Part shown: piece by piece, positions 56,330-64,000 of the stretch
Layout: every line of letters starts with the position of its first letter
How positions within the stretch are numbered: the stretch's first letter is position 1
Source of the DNA: Bidens hawaiensis
Lineage: Eukaryota; Streptophyta; Magnoliopsida; Asterales; Asteraceae
NCBI GenBank assembly: GCA_021521415.1
Contig: JAIQDT010002829.1
Span: 62,001-126,000, forward strand
Direction of reading: 5' to 3'
Length of the DNA: 64,000 nt
Position numbers and translations under genes: made by a program
Notes under the pieces: model-generated
The model's input: the letters and a program-made list of their open reading frames with translations, nothing else
Told to the model about the DNA's origin: nothing
Database searches by the model: none

Positions 56330-58033
56330 TGTAACATTTGTCATTTTTTTGGTTTAACTTGCATTTGTATTTGTATCAAAAACCAGACCCGTTTTGATCT
56401 TTCGGATTCGTTGTTATTAATAAAATGTTGGATTTTATATTCTTTTATGTTTCACAAATGTCGGGTCAAGAAAACATCATTTTTGGTACGTTAGAACACC
56501 TCTTTATGATGAAAAATGACTTAAAACAAACTTTAGGGAATATTATTGTTAATAATCAAAAGCTTGCTTGACCATTTTAACCAATCAAATGAAATTTCCC
56601 TATATGAATGAACCATACTCTTACCATTTTAAAAGCAAGGTCCCATAGACCACTTTGGTTGTTCATCTTCTCCAAACTCTCTTTCAAATCCAAATATTTT
56701 TTCTCCAAGTTCTTAATAGTTTGATTTCTCATGGTCAAGCTAATACTAATCTTTATTTCTGACTAATTCTTGTTACTTAAAGCTTTAGGTTGCAACATAT
56801 ATATAATATACACCCCTTATTTACTTCAGCTTTCACTTCTCCGGTCACGGTCGGTTGAAGTGTTGTGCTAACAAGGCTACATGGAGGACTATTATCGTCC
56901 TTGATATATACTTAACTTATGCTTTAGTTTATGCTTTAATGTTGTTTACGCTGATCAATATTGTTTGGTCCTTACTTACTTTTAGTTTCTAAATTATTTT
57001 TAATAGTTCAATGGTATTGGGTATGTGGCCACCATTTTCGGTTTCATCCCGAGTCAAGAGCCGAAATCAAAACCGAACTTTTGTTTAAATACTTTATTAT
57101 TAACTTATTGTATGAATGATTTGAGTATTATTATTTTTATGTTTATTTTAAAGAGTTATATGGTATTGGATATGTGGCCACCATTTTCGGTTTCATTCAA
57201 AGTCAAGAGCTAAACCCAAACTGAACTCTTGATTAATTAATTTATATTTAAAATGATTTATTAATATGTTACAAGCAAGATTTCTGTATTATAATTTCTA
57301 AGTTCATTTTAATAAGTTATACGGTATTGGGTATGTGGTAACCATCCTCGGTTTTATTCCGAGTCAAGGACCGAACCAAAACCGAACTAAACCGAGTTCA
57401 CATGCATAAGACACACTAGTGTGTTTTGAGCCACCGAATCTCATATTTTTTCTAAAACTATATTATAAACTAATTTTAAATTGTTTTCTCAAAACACTAG
57501 GTATGTTGGATCTAACTTGATCTTATAACAAGTTTGGACCGACAAAACCAAACACTCGCTTAACAGACGTCGAGGTTCTTCTTAATAGAACTACACACTT
57601 AGTTAAGTTTCTTTTGATTTCATTGAGTTATCTCATAACATTTTGGAACCTCGACTTCGAGCTTGACCAATTATCAAGACTCGAACCGACAAATCCGAAC
57701 ACTCGCAAAGTCTCGTTTTGGTATCTATTTAACTTTGTAATATTGCAATTATACCCAAATATTTACTTAACAAAGGTTAAGTAAAAACTAATAAATAGAA
57801 TACCGAGACCCGACTTCGAGTAAACTTACTCTTCAAAAATCATTACTTTAATTCCTTATGTGTTTACATTTTCGTCTTCAAACTTAAATTATTTATGTTA
57901 CATGTCAAGTTATTTTACTTTTAAGCTTCCAAAACTATCTAATAACTCTCTTTTTAATCTAGGTTTTTCCCGTTGAATCTACCCATCCCCCGTTTAATCG
58001 TTAAATATCCTTCAAGTTACTTATTTCACGTGA
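56330..58033 (+). repeat. gypsy-2 3' LTR, first part
   Basis: Begins TGTAACATTTGTCA and aligns to the minus-strand start of the gypsy-1 LTR. It contains three imperfect tandem repeats with cores at 57013, 57162 and 57323 (GGTATTGG then TATGTGG and CCGAACT). A candidate TATA box TATATGA is at 56601. The CACTA transposon interrupts it after TGA at 58031-58033; it resumes at 63712 (TGA copy at 63709-63711). Confidence 0.92.
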
Positions 58034-58056
58034 CACTACAACAAAAAGGGCTTTTT
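58034..58056 (+). repeat. CACTA left terminal inverted repeat
   Basis: Begins CACTACAACAAAAAGGGC; matches the right end over 23 bases without mismatch by eye. Confidence 0.95.
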
Positions 58057-58379
58057 TGGATCTTTTGTGTGGGATGCTTGTAAAATAGGGTCCTAAAATC
58101 TATTTAATAGGACAAATAAACATTTGGCATCCTTTTACAATATACACTACAGAACCGGTGTCCTAAAGAGTATTTAATAGGATGGATGATTCTTTGAGGT
58201 CGTATTATCATATAACATAATAAGACACTTAAAATATAAATCCTAATAAAGTAATCTATAAGACATGTAGTTGTTGATGTCTCATTATGTGGTAATGTAA
58301 TAGGACACTTGATCACTTGAGGTCTTATTATAACATAAGTTAATAGGACACTTTGTAGTTAAGTCATAAATGTTCTGTA

Positions 58380-59040
58380 TTATGAGACCCTTTATAGTCG
58401 AAGTCATATAAGAACATAACTTAATAGGACATTTTACACTATGGTCTTATAACTTTAACCTTTATAAGACGCTTAATCATTGCGGTGTTATTATAATACA
58501 CCGTAATAGGACATTTAATATTTGAGTCATAAAACATCTGTCTTATAAGACGCTTATTCGCTAGAGTTTTATTATAACATAACTTAACAGGCCACTTGAA
58601 ACTTGGGTCTTATAACTTTAACCTTTATAGGACGCTTAATCATTGTGGTGTTATTATAATACACCGTAATAGAACACTTGATATTGTAGTCATAAAATAT
58701 CTGTTTTATAGTACGCTTATTCACTAAAGTTTTGTTATAACATAACTTAATATGACACTTGACACTTGGGTCTTATAATTTTAACCTTTACATGACGTTT
58801 AACCATTTTAGTGTTATTGTAATACATTGTAATAGGACTTCATATATGAGTATAAAACATGTTTTATAGTACACTTATTCGCTAGAATTTTAATGTAGCA
58901 TAACTTATTGTGACACTTGACACTTGAGTTTTATAACTTTAAACATTATAAGACGCTTAATCATTGTGGTATTATTATAATATACTATATATTTGAGTCA
59001 TTAAACATCTCTTTTATATAACGCTTACTCGCTAGAATTT
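58380..59040 (+). repeat. CACTA left subterminal repeats, about 165-bp unit
   Basis: Four imperfect copies of a unit marked by ATAAGACGCTTAATCATT occur at about 58463, 58627, 58791 and 58948. Each also has GGTGTTATTATAATACACCG and ACATAACTTAATAGGACAC-type blocks. Subterminal repeats are transposase-binding sites in known CACTA elements (family knowledge). Confidence 0.8.
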
Positions 59041-59190
59041 TATTATACACTAGTACAAAAATGAGGTCCCTTTGAGCGAATTAGGCTTGTTTTAGGTGGT
59101 TAAGAGACCACCCAAATAGATGTCGATGTAGATTAGGAACCGCCCATAATGTGGAAGATAGTCTCTCAAAATGAACCTAAATATAACAAA

Positions 59191-59221
59191 CTAGTTTTCG
59201 ACCCGGCGCGTTGAGCCGGGC
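59191..59221 (-). mobile_element. Candidate Helitron 3' terminus
   Basis: The minus strand reads CCCGGC-7 nt-GCCGGG (59220-59202), 7 more bases, then CTAG (59194-59191) before a T. A GC hairpin shortly before CTAG/CTRR is the Helitron 3' signature. The partner TC end was not identified; a GA-T site near 61083 is possible. Confidence 0.4.
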
Positions 59222-59789
59222 TGCTTGAGTATCCCATATAGTGTGCACAAACATTTGTCAAAACCGCGATTCATAACCATTAGTAATGGTTTATGATTAT
59301 TGTATACAAGAACACAATTGTTAAATCATTTATGTTTGTTTTAACAGGTTTAGAATTAATGTATACAAAAAAACAGAAACAATTTCCAAACATTACAGAA
59401 TGAAATTACTAATCAAACCGACCAAACGGTTTGGGCTTTGATATGTCTAAGCATTAAAGGGTTTCAAAATTACACATCCAAATCTATACTTTGACCAAAA
59501 CACATTATTCATGATCACATAATCACCTTCAAAATGTAATTTGTTGTTGATACCTACAGTGGTGACACAACAGCCCAGAAGCGAATAGGTTTTGCATAAA
59601 GTAGTCAAAGAATCTGTACCATTACACGAAAGACTTGTAAAAATTGAAGGTTAATATTTTTGCGCTGAAATAACCATATGCAATAATGCAAATGTTATGG
59701 TCATTCTTTCATGGAGTTTGAAATTTATAATTCTAATCACATGTTACGAAATCACATTCAAATATATATTAACCAACTTTTAATTTTTT

Positions 59790-60180
59790 GGTCAGTTTGA
59801 CCATAAAAGTCTAACTTTTGCCAAAAAATATCTGTGCAATGTCGATTTTTGCCAAGGAAGTAAAAAAATAACCAAAACAACTCCATAATGTAAGTTTTGA
59901 TTTTTTTTGTCAGCTTTGACCATTAAAGTCAATCTTTGCTAAAAAAAAATTCATCCGCGCAATGTCAAAATTGCCTAGGAAGTTAAAAAGATAACCAAGG
60001 AAACTCCATGTCGCAGATTTTAATTAATTGGTTAGCATTGACCATAAAATTAAACCTTTGGCAAAAATCAACTTTGATCCACACAATCTAAAATATACAT
60101 AGGATTTGGATTTGACCAAAACAACTCTTTTGGTCAATTTTGACCATAAAAGTCAACCTTTGCCATAAATTAATTTTGAT
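59790..60180. repeat. Degenerate TTTTGGTCA-GTTTGACCATAAAAGTCAA repeats
   Basis: Four units of roughly 110-130 bases, with cores at about 59785, 59905, 60025 and 60125, each of the form (TTGGTCA)(n)TTTGACCATAAAAGTCAACYTTTGCCAAA. They lie between the Helitron-like end and 60200 and do not match other elements in the window. Confidence 0.6.
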
Positions 60181-61727
60181 CTGCGCAAGGTTGCGTTAAC
60201 TGGTTTCGTTTATAATATAGCTTAATATGTATCTCAAGATAAATCTGACTTATTTCTTTTTTTGCATCCATGTTTACCTAATTACATATATTGACTCCAT
60301 GTAGAGCTTAATCGCTGAAGCTGGCTGCTATTTCGGTTGCGCCTCCCTGTCGAAAATGTAACTTAAAATTAGGTGAAAAAACAACTGTGATTTGGATACT
60401 GAATGGTCAAATTAATCCTAACTGTGTGTGCATTGATTCACAAATATGTATAAATAAATCTTAACTACAAGTCCATTAAGTAACAAATCTGTAAATTCGT
60501 TAATATTCTTAATGTTAGACCCAAATCCATACAGGCCAAACAAAAGTTGGATCTTTTTGTGAATCAATGCATCTAACAACTAACACTTTTGGCAAATCAA
60601 TGATCTTTATGGTTTTCGAACACATGTGGTGACTGCACCACCCGCCCATATGTGGTTAATCAATGATTTTTTAATGATTTTTGCGTTCAATACATATCTT
60701 AATTAATCACCTGGTATAACCAAAAATTGGGGAAAAAATACAAAGGAATGTAACCAAACGAAAATAAAAAACTGAATTGACCTTACACTTTCATCCAATT
60801 GACTGGAAGGCAGACAATTCTTTCTTTCCTTGCATTTTTATTCAACATCGTTCCTTTGCACATCATTATATGATGAAAATTGATATCATCATGTTGTATA
60901 CCGTAGTCAGTAAGGCTCCAGGCGATTGCTAGTGTTTACCGTCCAACACCATCGCTGCATACCAAATGGATTTAGAGTCAGATAGTTGGCGGGAATATGA
61001 GGTAAATTTTGAGAGAAGAGTGAATGCTAGTAAGTCAAAATTGTGGAGGGAAATTAATTAATTTAAGCGGGAATTTAATACATGTAGATTGTATAACTAG
61101 AAAGTTTGGTTCACGCGTTGCGACGGGTGTGTCCATTAGAGGCTTAGAGCAACTCTTAGTTTTGGGGAAGAGATAAGATTTTGGGTTAGTAAATTAGTGG
61201 AAACAATAATTAGGCGGGAATTTTTAGGGGGAATTATTATCGAGTCAAAATCGATAAATTTAGGGATTTACATGTTAGGAAAAATTGTAAACTTTAAAGA
61301 ATAAACTTCTTTTATATAGAGAAAATAATATAAAAGTTGATTTACTTTTTGGTATTTAAAGCATGCTAACATTATAAAATTTTATATTTAAACTTATAAT
61401 TTTTTATGTATTTTTAATATTATAAGTATAAAAATTAAAAATGTTATATGCATAATAATGGGGAAAAAAGGTTAATAGAAATAATGCGTGTAGAGGTACT
61501 AAAATCAGTACATGATTTATAACATTTTACATGACTAATTGTTTTTTTTTTACATTAGATTGTACATTTAGCTAATCTACTCCTAACTCTAGTCCATATA
61601 TCACAATGTAACTCGAGCCCTTAACCTTTAGAGGAGAAAACATTAATTAACACAGAAAGATATTATTAGGCTAAATATCCTTTGGTCTAGATCGACTAAA
61701 TAGTTGATCAAATATACATAAAATTAT

Positions 61728-61812
61728 ATATAATTATATATATATGTATATCACACACACAAACTATTATAATAATAAAAATTATATATATATATATATG
61801 TGTGTGTGTGTG
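61728..61812. repeat. AT/TG microsatellite
   Basis: Runs of TATATATA and CACACACA then TATATATATATG and TGTGTGTGTG. Confidence 0.9.
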
Positions 61813-62402
61813 AAAATATAGCCGAGTTGGAATGAGAAAAGGTAGAGAACTATGATTTAATGGATAAAATTGAAGAAAATGCATGTGAGATTAGATGCTA
61901 AAATGAATGAGAAACTTAGTTGTCGTCAGGAAAATACATTGCCATCTTTCCCCATTGTAACCAGGGGAACCCCACGTTTACGGGTATTTTTCTATATAAA
62001 TCTTTAGTGTTTCACATTCTGTAAGTTATAGATTGTACTTCATCAGAAATATGTGATAAACAATAGGTACATCACTATATTTTTCACAAAGTACATGGTC
62101 AAAAAGAGGATTAGTATGTAATTTGGATACTTTGTTAGACTTAGGATATGTAGAAGCTGCGAAATAGAGGTTAATATTTAGCTTGTAGACTCATCCAAAA
62201 ATTTATTGTAAGTTGGTGATTAAATAATGGTTACATTGGGATACACTAGAAAACAATAATGTCTATTGATGTTTTTTTTCCATATTATTTTTTTCTGTAA
62301 AATGTTAGCCTGCTAGTGTAAAATCTTCTTTTCTGTAAAATGATTTTGCACTATAATGACTCGAGTTTAATATATAATTGTTTTTTGAAAACTAAAATCT
62401 AG

Positions 62403-62640
62403 GTCGGAGATGAAGTTTTTTTCAAAACCATTCTAACCCCTACTGAGCCTATAGCAACAGGATGGGGAAGAGCCAGGACCCAAATAAGCTAGTTGGTGGT
62501 ACAGAGATTGGACCAAAATGGTGTGAGGTAAATGTTCAAGTACCAATAAAAATAGATGAAAAGTTGGTGAGACCATATGAGTTATTTTCCACAATTTAAG
62601 ATTGTATTGGTGCATCCATCGCATAACCTTGTCCATCCAT
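62403..62640 (+). pseudogene. CACTA transposase-related C-terminal remnant
   Basis: Plus strand from 62403 reads VGDEVFFKTILTPTEPIATG, WGRARTQI; after a frameshift near 62490 it reads KLVGGTEIGPKWCEVNVQVP, IKIDEKLVRPYELFSTI, then stops at TAA. This resembles the conserved end of plant En/Spm-type proteins (GT.LG.KWC.V.V and a terminal IGA.IAWP); here the two Trp/stop changes read IGASIA and CPS. Function remnant only. The minus-strand reading of the same DNA has no support. Confidence 0.55.
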
Positions 62641-63009
62641 CTTGGTATGTATTTGTTAAACTTATGATACGAAGAATTTTAATAACATGGAACTTAATGC
62701 TTATACATGGATGGTTTATTTGTAGGTAGTCCGTGAGGATTGAGGACGCATGATGACTTGAGATTTTATGGTGCTTGTTTCTTTTATTGCTTTTAATTTT
62801 TTTGTTGAATGTATTATGTTGGATAATGACATGATGTTATAACTTATTTATGTTTAGTGTTTTCGTTATGAACAAGCTTATTTAATATAATGAAGTTTTA
62901 TTTCTTTCAATATTTAGATGTCCATAAACGTATTGTAAAATTGTGTGTGTGGACATTTAAAAAAGGGTTGTATAATATGATTTGATAGGACTTCGAATTT
63001 TTTTCCTAT

Positions 63010-63560
63010 TAAACGTTAGAATATTGTAAAAGTGTCATAATATGTTTTTTAGGACGTTGTTTAAGTTGTTCGTAGACATTATGCGACCATAAAATTTAGT
63101 TTCATAATCTTGTTTGGGATATTAGGACCCTTTTCTAGGTACTATAATGTTCCATCATAAGGGTCCTATAAATTAATTTTTAAGCACACTTGTATGTGTG
63201 TCAAAAGTTAACAATTAGGTAAGCACATGTCAAAACATTGTAAAAGTGTCCTAATATGGTTTTATTGGGATGCTTTTTAGGTTGTTAATTAATATATTAA
63301 GCGACCATAAAATTGGTTTCATAATTTTTATTTGGGATATAAGGACTTTTTTCTTGGTACTAAAGTACCTATAATGTTACATCATAAGGGCCTTATAATT
63401 TAATTTTTAAGGATGCTTGTATGTGTATCAAAATTTAAAGGTAGGTAAACACATGTTAAAACATTGTAAAAGTGTCATAATATGTTTTTATTAGGACGCT
63501 TTTTGGGTTGTTAATGGATTTTTTATGTGACTATAAAATTGGTGTCATAATCTTATTTGG
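63010..63560 (+). repeat. CACTA right subterminal repeats, about 225-bp unit
   Basis: Three copies marked by ATTGTAAAAGTGTCATAATATG at about 63012, 63236 and 63463, each followed by TTTTTATTAGGACGCTTTTT-like and GGTTGTTAAT blocks. Confidence 0.75.
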
Positions 63561-63685
63561 GATATCAGGACGCTTTTTGAGTTTCGAAACTTATTACGAC
63601 CCCATTACATGAAACGCTTTTCTCGTTGGTCCTATTAAATGAAAGGTCCTATAAAATAACATTTTAGGACGCTTTTGTGCGTACT

Positions 63686-63708
63686 AAAAAGCCCTTTTTG
63701 TTGTAGTG
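63686..63708 (-). repeat. CACTA right terminal inverted repeat
   Basis: Reverse complement of the left end, reading GCCCTTTTTGTTGTAGTG on the plus strand and ending at 63708. Confidence 0.95.
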
Positions 63709-64000
63709 TGAGTACATTTCACCCCCATTTTCACTTTTATACTTTGGGGGTAACATGCATACTTATCCAAAACAAGAACGATTTATAATACTCAATCTTC
63801 CAACCACAAACTTTAGGGTGTATGATACTTAGAATACTTAGTCTATTGTGTGTTATATGTTTCATATGCTTTACGTGCACGAGTGTTTATTTTATATTGT
63901 TGTGGAACGCAAAAAGTATGATCATACGCACCCCTAACTACTTAGCCTTGTGAAAGTAACATAGGGCATCATTATCCGAGTATGTCGGTTGTTATCGATT
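63709..64000 (+). repeat. gypsy-2 3' LTR, second part (runs off window)
   Basis: Matches the 5' LTR from about 49945 to 50230, beginning TGAGTACATTTCACCCCC. Roughly 400 further bases, judged from the 5' LTR, lie past the window edge. Confidence 0.92.

Larger units (their letters stand above)
59041..62402. other. CACTA interior, AT-rich, no intact gene
   Basis: I see no convincing ORF. Items noted: a CACTAGTACAAAAA word at 59046 that could be the end of another nested transposon; a Helitron-like terminus at 59191-59221; several GTCAACTTTTGCCAAAA-type direct repeats at about 59790-60180 (TTTTGGTCAGTTTGACC, repeated with variation four times); and an AT/GT microsatellite at 61728-61812. Confidence 0.5.
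58034..63708. mobile_element. CACTA (En/Spm-type) DNA transposon, 5675 bp
   Basis: Both ends carry a 23-bp inverted repeat beginning CACTACAACAAAAAGGGC (58034-58056 and reverse complement at 63686-63708). The flanks are a 3-bp TGA duplication (58031-58033, 63709-63711), the CACTA superfamily hallmark. Subterminal repeats lie inside each end. Interior coding is limited to a transposase-related remnant at 62403-62640, so this is a deletion derivative that would need a helper element. Confidence 0.96.
49381..64000 (+). mobile_element. gypsy-2: Ty3/gypsy retrotransposon, plus strand
   Basis: Order: truncated 5' LTR (49381-50644), PBS, leader, gag (51644), protease, RT, RNase H, integrase (to 56296), polypurine tract, 3' LTR from 56330 that continues past the CACTA insertion to the window end. 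Same family as gypsy-1 on the opposite strand. Fewer breaks than gypsy-1 in integrase, but several stops in gag and pol remain. The 3' LTR's last roughly 400 bases lie outside the window. Confidence 0.93.

Noticed and set aside
59046..59060. CACTAGTACAAAAA as the end of a second CACTA transposon
   Set aside because: No matching inverted end or 3-bp duplication found between here and 63700.
62433..62636. Minus-strand ORF of 67 codons in the CACTA element
   Set aside because: It lies opposite the plus-strand transposase-like reading, which has recognisable motifs; the minus frame is a shadow.
1..64000. CRISPR array, tRNA or rRNA genes
   Set aside because: Scanned for regular direct repeats with unique spacers and for tRNA-like motifs; the only tRNA-related sequences are primer-binding sites.

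Overview
This window is a dense nest of plant transposable elements. I found no host gene, tRNA, rRNA or CRISPR array. The elements (Ty1/copia and Ty3/gypsy retrotransposons primed by initiator tRNA-Met, long AT-rich LTRs, a CACTA DNA transposon, a possible Helitron end) indicate a flowering plant. The protein variants most resemble what I remember from Asteraceae (daisy-family) repeats; that family assignment is unverified inference. Almost every reading frame carries stops, frameshifts or truncations.

Layout. 1-5735: 5'- and 3'-truncated Ty1/copia element on + (copia-1). 5736-8778: broken, lysine/glutamate-rich ORF of unknown function on - (cluster C). 8779-15946: Ty3/gypsy element on - (gypsy-1), 3'-truncated, with a 2.38-kb 5' LTR. 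15947-21400: a second Ty3/gypsy on - (gypsy-3): a repeat-rich leader, a 3.68-kb LTR with a primer-binding site on one side and a polypurine tract on the other, and an integrase tail. Gypsy-1 sits in its leader. 21490-28767: Ty1/copia on - (copia-2), same family as copia-1. 28768-36873: nearly complete Ty1/copia on - of another family (copia-3) with two LTRs, followed at 36874-37796 by the 3' end of a second copy, so the two are in tandem. 37797-38146: a gag N-terminus on -, probably the missing start of copia-2. 38147-38388: candidate LTR start and polypurine tract.

38389-48898 holds two copies (A and B, both -) of an uncharacterised protein, called ORF3 here. Copy A is split by a solo LTR (40324-43455) with a clean 5-bp target duplication. 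Copy B is cut at both ends and lies next to a 362-bp candidate LTR (46163-46524). 49381-64000: a Ty3/gypsy on + (gypsy-2), same family as gypsy-1, with truncated 5' LTR, PBS, gag-pol and a 3' LTR that runs off the window. A 5.7-kb CACTA transposon (58034-63708) interrupts that 3' LTR with a TGA duplication, and the 5' LTR of the same element supplies the empty site.

The genes do not form a host pathway. They are gag, protease, integrase, reverse transcriptase and RNase H modules of independent retrotransposons. The parts most deserving a second look are the ORF3 family and cluster C, the short-repeat and hairpin arrays in retrotransposon leaders (15950-16860, 35600-35870, 45100-45790), and the tandem element structures that suggest recombination between LTRs.
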